DNA of 64,000 nucleotides, from the NCBI RefSeq assembly GCF_009870125.1, contig NC_046683.1:59597869-59661868 (forward strand), given 5' to 3'. Origin of the DNA: Drosophila pseudoobscura (lineage: Eukaryota; Arthropoda; Insecta; Diptera; Drosophilidae). The position numbers and the translations under genes are program-made. A model generated the notes under the pieces. It was given only the letters and a program-made list of their open reading frames with translations, ran no database searches and was not told where the DNA came from. Positions 32,670-48,000 of this stretch are shown here, one piece after another. The number at the start of each line of letters is the position of its first letter. Position 1 is the stretch's first letter.

Positions 32670-35600
32670 TTTGGCGTGAATTTTGTGTTTCTGGCTCCTC
32701 GTTGAGGTGTTTCGCCTCTGGCTGGCCTGCTGGCGGGCTGCTCGCTCTGTTTCGATATCACGATGCAAATCCAAATCACGCTCTCAACTCTCGACTCTCG
32801 CTCGCTGGCTCTTTTGGGCCGTTTGCTACGCGTCCATTTAGTTGGCTCTTCTGTTGTCAATTAGGAAGCGTAGGTCTATGGCTTCTGGCTTCGGGCTTCG
32901 GGCTTCGGGCTTCTGGGCTATGGCTTATGGCAGGCACATGGCTAAAACGAGAAAACAAACAAAAATTTGGAATTAATTTTCAATGAATTGTTGCAAAGGA
33001 AGCCAGCTCATGAATTTTTATGTATTCCTAATGATCTGTTATAGCATTTATTTTTGTTTTTACAAACAAGTCTCCCAGGTTTCAGGCAAATCGATTGAAA
33101 ATTGCCACAGATTTGGTTTTATTGCAGCAGAAAGTATTTTCAGGAAGTTCTAAAATATTTGTATATTTAATATTTAGATCTGAAATGTGATAATTGTGGG
33201 GGATAATGGCTTATAGAGAGACGGCAAGCTCCCTAAGCACTGGCCTTTGTTCTGCACCAACCCCAGGCTCACTAGCCTCCCAGAGCTGTTATGGAGACTC
33301 CTATCTGATGGATTTTATTGTAAAAACGCATTCAAAGGCCAACAGCTGATCTGTAGATCTACAGTTTTAGATGGGAGAATTCCCAGAGCCTCCATGGAAA
33401 TGTAGGGAGGCAAAAAATGTGCCATAACTCTCTGACCAGCCGGCCATTAAATTAAATTAAAGTGGGCTTACAGTCTATTACCAAACCAAAGCCAGACATG
33501 GCAGACAGGCCGAAAAGCTTAGACGCAATTTACATGCCGAACCCACGCCACCAAAAAAATGATCCGAGATTGACTCATCAAGCCGGATGCATCGGCTTCT
33601 TCGTTAATTGATTTCTGTTTCAATGAGAGAACCACTCGTGTACAGTCCACACCTTCTCTTGGGGGGGGATACAGCAGGATGTGACCCACTTTGGTGTCAA
33701 TCAGAATTCTATGACTTCTGCTGACTAATCGTCGAGAAATATTCAAAGATATTTCATAATACCATTTCGCATCAATCATTTACTGTCAAATAAACAATGA
33801 ACGAGACGGGGGCGGTCGAGTGGGGGGCGGGGGGGCCATTAAAAGACAATCAGTCAATGGATTCTATTTATGCAAAACAAAATTCAACGTCTTGTGGTTG
33901 GTTTCTTTCTTTTTCGAATTGATTTATATTTTATTTGGGTATTTCGATGGTTTTATTGTTGAAAGAAGTGAAAGAAGGCCGAGAAGGCCGAGAAGGCCTT
34001 GCTGCCGCAATTAAATTGTCAACCCGGTCTGGAGGAGAATCGAAGCTGAGGCCTGGCGAGTGATTGGCGATTCCCTTGATTAACTTTTATTGTACGATCG
34101 TGTAGCTCCATCTGGGGGATCTTTCACTCGGCGGGGCATGGCGGGGCCTGGCGACTGACTGGTAAATCCTTGACATTTTACTGGAATTTATGGCCTCTGG
34201 ATGCGTAGATGACGTCGATTGCCATCGCGCCGCACAAAGGCCATGCCACGAAAGATTGCAGACGAAATAATCGTAAATTGTTTTTGTCTTGTCTTGGCCT
34301 CCCGCGCAACTAATTTTCCTGGCACTGGCGCTGGCGCTGGCTCCAGACTCCAAGCTCCAGGCTTCTGGCTCCAGGAGGGGTGCCCCCCCCCCCCTCCCCG
34401 CTGCCACCACAAAAATGAATGATATGCAAATTTGTGCCTCTCTTAAGCCGAGTCCGTGATGAAGTGAAGGCAGTCTTAAGGCGACGTAAAAGGTCATCAG
34501 TGCCCGGGCCAAGCAAAAAGTCATCTTCACGCAAAACTGGAAAACATTTCATGGAACGTATGGCAGGAGAGGGCAGGGAGAGGGCGGGCAGGGGTGGGAA
34601 GGGGGCATGAACAAAGAGGCGCCTCCAAGATGACACAGCAGCAACAGCTGTCCGTCTGCCCCCGCCTCTGGAGCCACGTATTACTCTGTCTTTCACCTTT
34701 TCGACGGACTGCCTGACCATGGCGCCTGTGACAAATGCCAAAAGAGAGCCACCAGCACCACGAGCCACCACCAGAGTGGTGGAGCATCTCCCCTGCTATT
34801 TTTGTTTTGTTTTAATATTTCCGTGTAGTGGTCTTGGGTTTTTGGCTAATGGGAAAACACTCTTCAGGCGGCTTCACTTCATTAGAGACGCCCACAAGTC
34901 CTTAAGAGGCTTTTAGCCAAGAGGTAATTGATTTTAACGGATTTTAGACACGATTGTTGTTTGAGGCGCCATCAGTGGCTGATTTAATGGGGGGTTTTTT
35001 CCCCAACACAACAATACAACTTTATAGAGTGGGTTTGATATGGGTTTTGGCTAATTTATAATGCATTCGCTTTGGTTGTTGTCCATAGATCTTGAGTTTA
35101 TAAAATTTACCCACGAAAGAGGGGAAAAACCTTCCAGGACACCCTGGAATCCCCCCCCCCCCCCGAAATCCAAAGAGCATTCAAACTTCGTTCTTGGGGC
35201 CAGCCCCATGATGGCTGATGGGGGGATATCCCCCGTAATGTACATCGCATCGTCACTTTTGACATTTTCTGACAAGCGTGAGAAGCGATAGAGAGAGAGA
35301 GACAAGACCGAGACCCTCTGGAGACGGCATCGGGTACGGGTATGGTCGTCTATCAATTTGCTCCGGCTGGTTGACTCTCGTTGTTGGGGTCCTCCTTCGT
35401 GCCACCAGCATACCGTTGCCATACCGTTGCCGTTGGCCCCGTTGCAAGTGCAGTCACACATCTGCATTCCGCGAGCATGTGCGACATTAATTTTTTAAAC
35501 AATTTTGAAAGTCCCATTTGACTTGATTGTTGCTTTTGTCGGTTGTCGATTGTCGGCTGTCGTTTGTCGACTGGCGGCTGTCGGCTGGCGGCTGTTGTTT

Positions 35601-38600
35601 GGCGTTTCGTTGATTGGATTTGCGGCTAATTCGGAAGTTTGTTGGCGTTGGCTTGCGAAACATCGCACTAATTTGTTAATTTCTGACGCGTAACCGAAGG
35701 CGCAATGTTTTATGAGCGGTTTCTGGGGCCCCCCCTTCTAAATTTATGCAAATTTTCTCAAATTATTTTATTTCTTGATGAAACCAAAAACCCAGGGCAA
35801 AATAGCGAGGTCGAAGTGGGAAATACTCTTCGATGACGAGGGGAATGCACCCAAAGAAAAACCCCTGAAATTTGAATTTAATTTTAATTTAATTAAAATG
35901 TATGCCAATTGATTTTCATCGACAATGGACATTTTTAAAAGATTTGTCATCAGGTTCAAAAATATTTCATATTAAAAATAAATATTTTTCATTCTTAAAA
36001 TAAGTACATTTCCTACAAATCTAATTTTTTTTATATATATAATTAGGATTCTATTTTGTATTTTTGATTATAAAATAATATCACTGATACAAATTATGTT
36101 GTTTGCTGTTACTGTTAGAGCAACTTATACAACAGTGACAGGAACAACTACGATGAATACAAATTTAATGCATTAAAATTTTTTTTTTTTAAATTTTTTT
36201 AAAATTAAATATGTTTTAATTTTTTTTGCAATTAAATATTTTTTTTAAAAAAAGTTTTTACTACATGTTTAAATAAAATTAAGCTCTATTTAATTTCACT
36301 ATGTTTATGTTTATAAACAAAATATTTCCTTTAAATATGGTTGTGTCTCTTTTTGCTCTGCCATTTTTCTCTGAGTGTAGCTATAGGATCCCTTCATTCA
36401 GAAACTTTGCCTCAAGAGATCTGTTTTTAGACCAGGAATGATAATTATAAGGTCTTCTCAACCAATCGGTTCCACAAATACATATTTCAGAAATGATCCC
36501 ATATGATCGCAGTAAAGAACAATTGGACCTTCGAAAATCCCTTCTTTCCGCCAGAGAAAAACCCGAAAATTTAATTAGAAATTTGCTTTTGATGTTCCCT
36601 TCACCGCCAAAATGCAACAAGGTGAAAAATCAACCAAAAATAAAAAGGAAAAGCTGAGAAAATTATTTCACCATTGGATGTGTAAGCTAGTGTGTGTGTG
36701 TGTGTGTGTGGCAGCGGAAGCAACGCTAATTGGCGGAACTGCCACACAACAACAACAACAAAAACAATGGATAAAAAGAAAAGCAACAGAAATATGTTGA
36801 AACGACCAAGCGATGGCGATGGCGATGGCGTTGGAGATGGAGATGACGATGACGACACCTGAGACGGCTTATTGCCACCGCGCCCCAAAGGGGATCCGGT
36901 GGGGATCGGACGGACTTACATAAGCCATAAGCAGCGGGCAAAAACATGGCCTAATCATCGCATCCGACTCCCAAGTAGCAATTGATTAGGCCGAACGCGT
37001 TGACACCTGGACAGCAGGACAACATTTTGCACAGACACACATTTTTCAACGCCAACGACTTGGCAAAACAAAAGGCTAAAAGCACACACACAAAATGGAT
37101 TCCGTTTAATTGAGTAGCCAGCCAGCCAGCCAGCCAGCAGCCAAACGGGAAAACTTGTTGCGCCGGGCAACGGGTACCAGATCGACCGGCATTGCCGGGC
37201 CCCATCCCGCTCCAAAGCGCCGTGCCATATGGGGGCTTCCGCCCGCTCCGACCGATTGTTGGCCTTGAAATTTTCGGTACGCAGAAATGCGCCGCTTAAT
37301 GCGAAAAATCAATATCGCTAAAAACACACACAAGCACAAACACAAACAGACGCCCCGCATCGGATATACGAGTATGTATATTGTATATTCCGGCTGCAAA
37401 TCAACAAAAACTAAAAAAGAAAATAAAAATAAAAAGTTAAAAGTTGAACCGAAAAACCGGATCGCACTCGGACTCGGAGCCGCCACTAAACGAAGCGATC
37501 AAAGCCGATTTATAAACGAAACAGCTACACCAAAGCGCCCCCAAAATATAACACAAAACAACAACAACAAAACAGTCCAAGAAATTGAAAAAAATATATA
37601 CAATATTTAGTTGTTAAATGAATAAAAGGCCAACAAGAAATGCCACATTTTGAGATAAAAGTGTAGGCAAAGATACAGTATTAGTGTATCTTTTGGATAC
37701 ACTTTTCACACTAGCTTTGCCATAATCCCTATTCAAGTTATTTAATTAAGATCTCAACAGCTCTGGGAAATGTATTCGAAACGCCTGCAGCTAAATGAAA
37801 TGTAAGCTCCTTAAACGAAGCCGATTTAGCGATCTATAAAGGGGGGGAAACACCGCCTGGGAAATATATAAAAAATTGTCAAAGAAAGTTCATTTCGAAG
37901 ATATGATAACTTGTTTGACACTCGGGAAAATATAAACCAATTACTTATGATGGCTTTAACGATTGCAACTTAATTTATGGCTTATATAACCATATTTTAA
38001 CGGATCCCCAGTGACAAACTACCAATTAAAGAGCGGTTTTATTAATGAATCGTATCGGGCGAGGAGATGTGTTCATCGATGGTTGGATATGGGGCCTAAG
38101 TTTCTATCAAGGTCCTCCCCCAAAACGAAACATCCTTGGCTACAGTTACCTTTTCGATTAACTCTGATAATACCCTTTGTTGTTTTTGTGCATATAGGAA
38201 GCTAAGGCGGGGAGCAAACAAAGCTAATAATTATTTAAAATTCCATTAAATGCGTGAAGAGATACCGCCGCGAAGCATTGATCGATCGATCGATCACACA
38301 ATGCCAATTCAGTGATTTAAATGCCATCAGCAGTGGATGCCGATGCCGATGCCCAAGCCGACCTCTGACAATAATGCTGACAACAACCAACAGGCAACAA
38401 GCAACAAGCAACAGCCGACAAGAAGACAATCACAAAAGACGGATCAGCTACCGATCCGAGCAGCAGGTCTGGCTAGCTCTGGGCTCTGACCTGCCAGACA
38501 TCGGTGTCCATCCGTCATTAACATATCAGCAGTTGTGCTTCAGCAGAAAAATAACAATCGTTACAAGGGCAACAGACCGCAGCCAGAGCCACAGCCACAG

Positions 38601-41500
38601 CCAGAGCCCCAGCTCCAGCCATCATCTGCTGAAGATGATAATGATGATGATGATGAAGAAATTGTTCAGTTATCTGGACAGAGATACACAGAGATACTCA
38701 GGGTGCACATACAGATGTATGTATTTTTAGATTCGCTAAGGTAACATCTCATTGAAGTTGCTATTGATTGATCGCCTTGCTGCCGACACCGACACCGACA
38801 CCGAACCAAACCGAACCCTATTCCTGTCCATCCTCTTAACAGCAGCTCATGGCAACTCATGTGATTTGTAGTGCGATTTTTGGCCAGTGGCTGGCGATGA
38901 CGAGTCGCCTTTGAAGTGGCCATTAGGCCTGCATCGCATAGATACAAAGATACATAGATAGAGCTGAAAAAAAAACCAAACCAATCATCGCCACGGAAAC
39001 CAGCATTGCCAAAAGGCAGCCATTTATTTATTTATACATTTATTTTGCAATCTTGTATTAAATTTTTAAACTTCAAACTTGTCCAACTTGTTGGCTCGTA
39101 CGTATTGTGGTATCTATAGGAAAAAAGGTGTGATATTGAGCTCAACTTTTGGTTAAGGTTAGGCGCGGCACAGGTGATCGAGTGGCGGGGGCTCTCTTCA
39201 AGATTCCCAAGCTCTTTGGGGCATGAATGCTGTGATTCTTCTAGAAGAATCCCTTGAGTCTCCTGCTCAGCACTCAATGAGCTCAAATCTTTCCATAACA
39301 GCCTCAAACAGTCTATTCAAAGCACCATAAACTTCTGTGACGCACACAGCAAGAATTATTTAACATAAAATTGAATAATTTATCTGTTCGTTTTGCCAAT
39401 AAATGTATAATTTTGTTAGCTGCCAAAATCAAATCGCCCAAGCGTCTGATTTGTCGATGATTGGGGTTTTGGCCAATTCTGGTTTGATTTCTCAATTGGC
39501 TGAGTAATTTGAACCGGTTGGCAGAGCAGCCCCGAAGCAAAGCCCTTTTGGCCGAGTTCAAGGCTCGCCACGTGTCGTATACTTAATGTGCCGGTGCACA
39601 CGTTGCAATGTGCTCGGACTCGGGCAAACGCTTTTCACACAATTAAACAGCAGCCAGCAGGCAGCATTAACTAACCGACTCGTAATGTGGCAGCCATAAA
39701 TTTTATGTAAATCGCGCTGGCTTGTGCTTTTTTTTTGTTTCGTTTCGTTTCGTGTAGCTTAAGTTTTATTGCAGCTAAAGAAGAAAACGGTACAGACGAG
39801 ACGCTAAACAATGCAAATAAATTACGACTGCTGCTGGTTGCTGGCTGCTGGCTGCGGGTGCGGATACTTTGTAAATACTGATGTGCAATTGAACGCAGAG
39901 ATCCACACGGATAGGCAACACCGACACACAGACACACAGACACTGCAAAGATTTTCCAAGAATGCGGCAAGCGGGTGGCTGCCACGGTGACTCCACTCTC
40001 CGTAGCCGCTGTTGCTGCCTTTAACTTACACTTAAACAACCACAATCCTAAACAACAAGTTTTTTTCTTTCCTTCTTCTTCTTTTTTGTTTTTTTTTTTT
40101 TTTGTTTTGTCGAAGTCATCGATTCAGCATTCAGCATTCAGCTTTTGGCTTTGTCTGGCACGCCACTCGTCGCCGAGCAGAAAATGCAAGTGAGCTTTGA
40201 GTTTTTTAGAAGAGCCAACCAGCCAGCCAAATCAGGCCCAAAAAAAAAGTGGAAGGCCTAGAATATGGCATGATTATTCTTTGCCATAGAATTCCATTAT
40301 CAATTAGTTTCGTTTTCTAACGAAACAAGTTTCTTTTACTGGGAAGGTCAACACAACAAAATCTCTAAAAATATGGCATAATACTTGGAGCTCTTCTGCC
40401 TCTGCCTCCCCCTCTCCCTCTCTATATCGTGCCACCTCTCCTGAAGCCTCCTTTTCCCTCTGTATACAAATCTTTGTACCCAATATCTCTCTGTTTTAAG
40501 CCTCTTCAACAATTCTCCTACAAATTAAATACACATTTGTTGACCATTTGAAAGATTTATGAAGTGATCGTGCCTCTTTTGCATTTTATTTATGGATGAG
40601 CGATTATTTTGACACACAAAACTATATATTCTCGCAAATAATTAATATTAATGATGGCGATAATGTTTGTGTTTCACTCCATTCATGAATAAACACACAA
40701 ATATTTCAAAATAAACGCTCAAGATTAGATTTAATAGGAAATACTATCTATTCAGTCGCCCAAAAGGGTGTTGCCTGTCCAGGGGCCAGAGAGGGCCAGT
40801 TAGCCCAAGGGGGTGGACTGTGGGTGTGGGGGGGAGGGGCAACTCGTTTTCTTGTTCTTTTGCATATTCATGCGGCGCTGTCCACTCGCTGGTGTGCTGA
40901 ATGGCAAAGTTTAAACGGCCTTAAGGCCCCTTCCCCCCACCCCCCTTTCTGGCTTACGCAAATTTGCTCCGATTTGTGACAAATTTGGATCGTGTGGCAG
41001 GGCTCGGTCTGCGACTGGGGCAGGCATTGAATTATGCTAATTTCGCCGATAGCGATACATCATTATGTAAGCCCCACGAAATGGGAGCACACGCATTGTA
41101 TAAGAGTTTCTGCAGCTGGAGCTGGAGGGCCTACCTACCTTTTTGGAGACTGCACTGGAGGAGGAGGCTGCGCGGTAAATCCAAAAAAAAACCGAGACCA
41201 GAAATCCGCAAATCCGCAAATCTTTAAGGCACTGCAAAAAAGACTTTCTTGCCAAATCTTGAGGCGGCCGCTTAATTATTTTTTGGAAAACGCATTTGCA
41301 TAAGATTTTTGTTGTATTATTTTGTGGGTTTTTTTCTGCTGCTGCTGATTATTATTTTGGTTGTTGTTGTTGTTTTTTTTTGTCGTATTTATGTAATAGA
41401 CTTTTTTCTAATTTTTAGTTGGAGGCGAGCACTGGAAAAAATATTTCTATTACGATGGCTGTGTTTCACCACCCCACAACAAGCAAAAGGCAACAATAAA
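32670..41500. other. non-coding stretch, first part of the 27 kb gene-poor region
   Basis: No exon is supported. It includes the upstream region of the small chitin-binding gene, an A/T-rich block at about 35860-36320, GT repeats near 36690, a GATGGC-type array near 36812-36858, and A-rich leader-like DNA at about 37380-37620. Open frames here are short, overlap on both strands and show no protein family. Confidence 0.45.
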
Positions 41501-44500
41501 TTTTATATATGTACATATATATTGTATATATAAATATTGCCTTGCTCTTTCTTCACACGCACACACACACACACAAAGAAATAAACGCAGACAATCGCTG
41601 AGATACACGCGCACCGTCTGGAGTATCGGGTAACCGTCAGATGCAAAGATACAAAGCCAAAGACAAAGCAACAACCGTTCGCTGGGGCACACGTCGCACG
41701 AATAAAACGGCCAAAAGACGGCCCAGCCAGAGCCAGAGCCGGAGCCAGAGCCAGAGCCAAACACTTGACGGTGGGGCCCGCAAAACAAAAACACAAACAA
41801 AAAGTCCCAAAGATCCCAAAGAGCCAAAAGACAAAACACAATATTCAAACACAACAAAGCCACAAAAACAGAGGCGAAATGAAAAGTGTTTCTTTGGCTG
41901 AATTTTTGTGTTTGTTTGAGTTTTGTGTTTTGTGGTGTCTTTCAGCGGGCTTTTGGCCAATGCATTTTTGTGTGCCGTACGCTTGTGGCCTCGTTTGCTT
42001 ACAGTACGGCTGTGACGGCGACGGCGACGGCGACAGCGACGGCGGCAGCGACTGGGGAACGGGACTACTGGTGAGACGATCGATCGGTCGTGAAAACGTT
42101 TGCAAAGTCAGCGCTCAACTGGTTCGCAGGCCGCCGCTCAAATTGGTTTTATACGCGGATCCCCAGCTGAGCGGAGCGGACCAGAGATTCAGAGATTCAT
42201 TGCATTCGCAATCGCAAAGAGCTAACCAAAAGAGCTCTGGTCCAAAAGAGCGGAGAGCCATTGAGGTAGGTTGAGCGCAGACGCAGACGCAGACGCAGAC
42301 TCCGTCTCCGTCTCCGTCTCCATCCGCTGTTCCGCTGTTGTGTGCAGTGCTGCCAACCTGCCTGTGCCAGCGGCAGTGCTGCCTATTCGGTGGGGTTTTC
42401 TGTCGAACAAGTTTCGGCTATGGGATGTTCATTCAAAGTTTTTGGCCAGCCTTTAAGGTCTTCTTACTCATGGCGAGTTCATGGCTAATTGAAATGCGAA
42501 TAGCGAATATCAAATAGCGCTGAACTTGTTCTAACTTTGAATGCGTCAGAATTCAGTTACCAGTTCTGGAGAATCTGCTGCCCTAATACCCTTCCTAAAG
42601 GTAGGACTGTCCGCTGCAGACGTTTGCCCACAAAAAGATTGTGGGAATACTCCTCTCAGAGCGCCCACTAAAAGATCTCTTGAGGTGTTTCTGAAGTGTA
42701 TTCTGGGCCCCGACTATGCCCACATCCGCCGTCCTTCCTTTCTCGTTTTCAATTAACATAATTAAAAGTAAAGGCGAGCAAAAGCCAACCACAAAATGTA
42801 TTAAATAAAATTAGCATAAGAACAACTTTTAGTTTTATTTAATCCTCTTTTTTTTTTTTCTTTTTTTTAGTTCATTGGCTGTAGGTTGCTTGGTATTTGC
42901 CGTATATTTTTGGGAAACTTTAGTGTGGCTTTAATTTCTTAACTCCCCGTCAAGTTCATCAAACACGTCTGATTAGGAGATGGCCCGGCCGGGCCCGAGA
43001 CTGGTTGCGCCTCTGCCTTTGGGCTGGTGTCTGGGGGGTTGGGCCTGGTCTGGGCCTGGGCTTGGGCCTGGCCTGGCCTGGCCTGGTCTCTGACCGGCTA
43101 TGATCTGGTCATTTGAATGCCAAAGGCATCGCCCGTTTGCTCTTTTCACATTTGCCGTTGGCTCTAAAAAGCAAATTTATGATGAGCGCGAACAACGAAT
43201 TTATTACCAGCTACGGATCGACACCAAACCAAAACCAGCGAAACCGAAACAGCGGCCCGGCCAATGCGAAACTCTTTTTGGTGGCTTAAATGTCAAACTA
43301 ATTTAAACAAGAGGAGCCATTAAAACTGGATTAATTAAAGGCGCAACGGCAGCGGCGACGGCGGCGACGGCAGCGACTTTATGCATTGATGGATATCAAA
43401 TGTTGTATCTCCAGTCGATTCTCACTTTAGAGGCCACTGAATGGAGGCTCTCAATAGCGGAACTGAGAGATTGATTAATGGACCGACTGATGGTGTATAT
43501 TGTAACTAATATCCACCCCTAATGATGGCTTACGGGAGTGATAACCAAGAAGCCTCTTAATGGAAATGTTACGATCCACTCGACGAGTATGCCAACACAT
43601 AATTAGGGGTTTTATGGGCTGTAAACCCGATGGATGGAGCAGAAGTCTTCTGATTGAAAGACTCACAGGTAGACCTAGAGGAGCGCCTAGGTTGTGGCCT
43701 GATCTGGCCAGCAGCTAAGCCACTATTCAAATGATTGCCTAGATGAGTGATTATCTTTGTGGCGCCCCGACATTTGTCATTCGCTTGGCGTCAGCCTTCT
43801 CGCCTTCCTGGCCGTGTAATTAGCAGACTTTGCTTTTATAATTACTTCAAATATTTTAATTAACAAGTGGCCGGCTATCGGGGCGTATGCGCAATGTCGC
43901 TTAACCGCTGCACAAGCCACAAGCCGCCAGTTCCCATACAGAAATCTCAACTGAACCAAAAAAGGAAAGGAAAGGTGTTGACCTTGTCAGCCGCCGGTCC
44001 GCCAGTCCAACACGCACCGCGTTCCAGACCTCGTCTGGGCCCCCACCAATACTCCATGGAGAGCCCTTCACAAGAACCGGGTGTCCGAGTGAAAAAGTGA
44101 AAGCTGCCTCCGGTTGCAAGAGTCATCCCTAAATCATTTCAAGTTCAAGGTTTTCTGGTCACTGGTATTTAAACATTTTTCATATCCCAATCGAATGTAT
44201 ATATATATCTTATATATACTATATATGTATTTATACTCGTATTTGTGCTAATTTCTTGACATTTACCGCTTTCGTTTTGGGGGCTTTTGTTGTTGCCACA
44301 CTTGATCACTGGAATTATGTCCATAATTACGCTGATGTTAATCGATTTTTAAGTCGTTTTTCCCCCTCCAAAAAAGAGAAGAAAAAAAAACAGTTTTTTT
44401 GGAGCGGATTATACAACAAATATTTAACACCTTGCAGACAATGGAAGTCGGTTTTATGATGGTGTTGGGATTTGGATTTGGATTACTTTGAATTGCTTTT

Positions 44501-44620
44501 CAAATCCACTCGGTAAATTAAATCGTGTAGATGCCCACCCCCTCCCCATGCCCCCCATCCCCCCACTTGTTCGACCAATGTTGAAAGTCAATAAAATATC
44601 AAGTTTTAATTTATGTGCTC

Positions 44621-44654
<34 letters not shown>

Positions 44655-47600
44655 GTGGCTTGTTGCCAAGCCAAAGCCCCAAATGTTTGCATTCAAAAAT
44701 ACTTGGACTCGCACTAACTGCAGGTTATTATTATCTAGAGCATGAAATTCGAATGACCGCCTGACTGGAGCTCGGCTCGGACTAGACAAGTGCTGGCCGG
44801 TGGCCAAGAGATTGTTACGATCATAATAACAGAATCTATCAGATCAAATCAGAGCCAAGGCGGCCTCCGATTGCACTGCCATCAGATTAAGGAGGGGATT
44901 AACTGGGATTGGTGCCTGCCATTCGGTGGGGCAGCCTACGGGGGCCATTACTTTCGTGAGTGCTTTATCAAGGTAATGGGCGATCGGGGATCGGGGATCG
45001 ATGGGATAAGCTACCGCTTAGCGGATACACTCATTACGGTGACTTCCTTCCAGCCATTGCAGCCACTAGCGTGGGTAATTCCTGCCATTCCCTTCCTTTC
45101 TCCAAAACCGACACCCACATAATTCTGGCCAGCACTTGCCCAATCCGAGACGTTTCCTTAACCAATTTGTCGGCGGCAGAGTATTGCAATTTGCCTAAAA
45201 GACAACAACAACAACAACAACAACAGCACTCGTGCTGCAGCAGCGGCGGCCAATGAAGTCAATTACTCAATTCCCTTCCCCCGTGCCCCAGAGAGGGGCT
45301 GCAGTAGTAGAGGGCGATGGCAAACAATTGCTGCTTAAAGCCGAAGCTGAATTGCAACTACATCTGTGTCTGTCTGTCTGTCTCTCTCTGTTTGTCCGCC
45401 CTCTTGGCTACTGCGCGCCACTTAAATTCCGATTCACACACACACACACATGCACAAGGAAGCTCACGTGCAGGCAGGCTCCAGCGAGAGAGAGAGAGAG
45501 AGCGAGAGAGCGAGAGCGAGGCCCGACTGTCGTCAGCCGCTCGGTCGCGTTCGTTTCTTAAGTCGTTCGATTTTTGACTGGCACTAAACTGTTTCACTAA
45601 AGTGTTGATGTTTGTTGCTGCCTTGGCTGGTATACCCTTTACACAGGGTATAGGGCCTGGGACCAGGGGCTTGTGGGGCAGAGATGGGCCAAGGAAAGAG
45701 TTGGGCAAAGGGCAGACAGAGGGAGAGCATATAAAGGGGTTAGCGATAGATAGAAGAGATAGATCTCGCGCCTGCCTTCAACGATTATACCCCATACTCG
45801 TACACTCCTCCTCACAGAAACGATTCACCTTGAAGGGTATCTAAAGCCTCGGCTCTCCCAAAGCTGGCATTCCTTTCGGGTACTTGCTTTGGTTGTTGGG
45901 TTTTTCGTGGCTTTGGTGGCTTTTTGTGGCGTTGCTTGTTTGTTGTCGTTTGGCGCTTGTCGATTTTTAAGCCAAGTTTGTTTTGGGTCTTGTATTTTTG
46001 TCGGTAGTTTTTTCTGCTTTTTTTTTGTTTTTTTGTTTTTGGTTTCATTGAGTGTTGGTTTTGTTTTTCCTCTGCCATGTACGAGTACTAGTAGTTGGGT
46101 CAGGTTGCAGATTCGAAAGTGGGTCAATTTATTACTGCAATGAATTGGTAACGCTCTGCTCTTGTTGTTTTTGTTTTTGTTGTTGCTATTGGCGGCTGCT
46201 TGGCTTGCAGGGTTTGCTTTTTTTTCTTTTCGTTTGCCCAAATTTAATTAACTGCAATCATTTGTTTTCGTGTTTGTGGGCGTGTCTCTCAATTAGCTGC
46301 AACAAATTTGAAAACATCTCACAAAAAAAAAGAAGATGTTGAAGAAGAAGGTCATGTCTGGAGGCCCCTTTGGACCAGGAATAGCCACCATTTCGGATGG
46401 GATGTGATGGCATGGTATGGTATGGGGGGGGGGGTTAAATGTTAAGCCATGTACTCGGACAGACTCCCAAATGATGAGCCACACATTGCATAAGCCGCAC
46501 TGCCGTCAGCGCGCTGAAGGCAGCTGGAAAATGGAAAATGGCCAAAATGGTCGAGTGCAGGCCATAAATACGGCTCGGCCAAAGAGTGTTCAAGTGCCAT
46601 GTACAAGCCATTAGGGAAGACATGAACGCTGCTGCCACTGCCACTGCGACTGCGACTGCGACTGCAATCTGTTTCTCTTTGTTAATGTCTTCGATTTCGG
46701 CTTTGGCTCGAATTTTATGTGTGAGAAATCCACATAAATGGGAGACTGTCTGTCTCGGACGCATTTCCGAGCGTGTTTTATGTGCCGTCAGGTCGAATAA
46801 ACCAAAGCCGCAGATCCAGCAGAAAAAGCACAAACAGAAACAGAAACAGAAGCCAGCGAATTGCCATTGTGGGAGTTGACTCGAGATCTCGCAGCTAACG
46901 AACATAACATTCATCTTGCCATTGACAGCGGCAGCGGTGGCATCGGTGGCATCGGTGGCAGCGTCTCGAGCTGTCTTTCGTTCTAGGGATGTTGAATAGC
47001 CATACCATTGATATCTACTATATACAAGAAGCCATGATAGCTATAGCTATTGATAGTTTTTATTCGCAAGCAATGGCAATCGTATGTATTGCAGAAAAAG
47101 AAAAGGATGGAAAAAATAGCACTGATTTCGAAAGTTCCAACAACTATAAAATACAGTAAACTGTTCCAAATTTTACTTCAGTTGTATTTACAGGTGAATT
47201 ATTATGTTGTACAGCATTTGGCAGCAACAACAGCTGCTCAACAGCTGTCGCATCTTTTTTTTATATTAAACCACGAACCATGCAGCATACCACAAAGGAT
47301 TGGCTTTTGTCGGACCACAGGATGTTTTTCAACAGAGGAACTTACCTCAGACTATGGCACTCAATTTATGTTCTTGTGAGTCAGATCTTACTCTGGTGGG
47401 ACTTGCCGATATTCTAGGATCGTAAGATTGATTGGGTCCAGAAATTGTGATATTGCAGCCCCCCACGTGTGTCTTGTTCTAATTTTATGCATTCCGAATC
47501 ATATTGTTGGGCACCTTAGCTCAGGTGTTGGTTTATGCAATTAAAGTTTTGATTATTTGGCATTTTCTACACCAAAGGGCTTTTCACGATCCGTAAATAC

Positions 47601-48000
47601 TTATATTTTGTAGCTTTCTTATAACAATCGACTGAAGCCACCGAATATTAACTCTATCCAGAACTATAAATATCAAAAGCTCAGAAAAGGTAGTAACGAA
47701 GCTTAGTGTTGGCACTTTATGGGGTCGAAAACGCTTCCTTCTAGGTGCTGCACACATCCACTTCCGCCAAAAAACCAATATACCCCTATACTTTTTGAGT
47801 ATCGGGTATAAAATACCGGACGACTTATAGAATATATTGTATAAATTACATAAATCATAAGCTCACATAGTATATAATGACTGAGTATCGAGTATATACA
47901 TATGTATGCAGTGCCGCGGCTCACTACGTTCCCCATCGTCTGTTTTAGTTTCTGTTTAAAAGCTCCTCCATCGACAATTTTTGTAAGCCACTAACTTTAT
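41500..48000. other. non-coding stretch with GACGGC, AGCCAG and GCAGAC arrays
   Basis: No exon is supported. Simple arrays occur at about 41728-41758 (AGCCAG), 42010-42046 (GACGGC), 42274-42320 (GCAGAC then CCGTCT), 45200-45228 (CAA), 45488-45520 (GA) and 46632-46668 (CTGCGA). A promoter-like site near 42148 and a dispersed repeat near 47700 are listed separately. Confidence 0.45.
47708..47822. repeat. probable dispersed intergenic repeat fragment
   Basis: The segment starts near GGCACTTTATGGGGTCG and ends near GAGTATCGGGTATAAAATA. I recall this kind of sequence as a frequent degenerate intergenic repeat in Drosophila genomes. The family assignment is from memory of its look, not from a search; it may be a remnant of a helitron-type or other mobile element. 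Confidence 0.35.

Noticed and set aside
47101-47379. Plus-strand open frame ending near TSDYGTQFMF, resembling a retroelement integrase motif
   Set aside because: Only one short motif-like match; no neighbouring catalytic motifs or terminal repeats.
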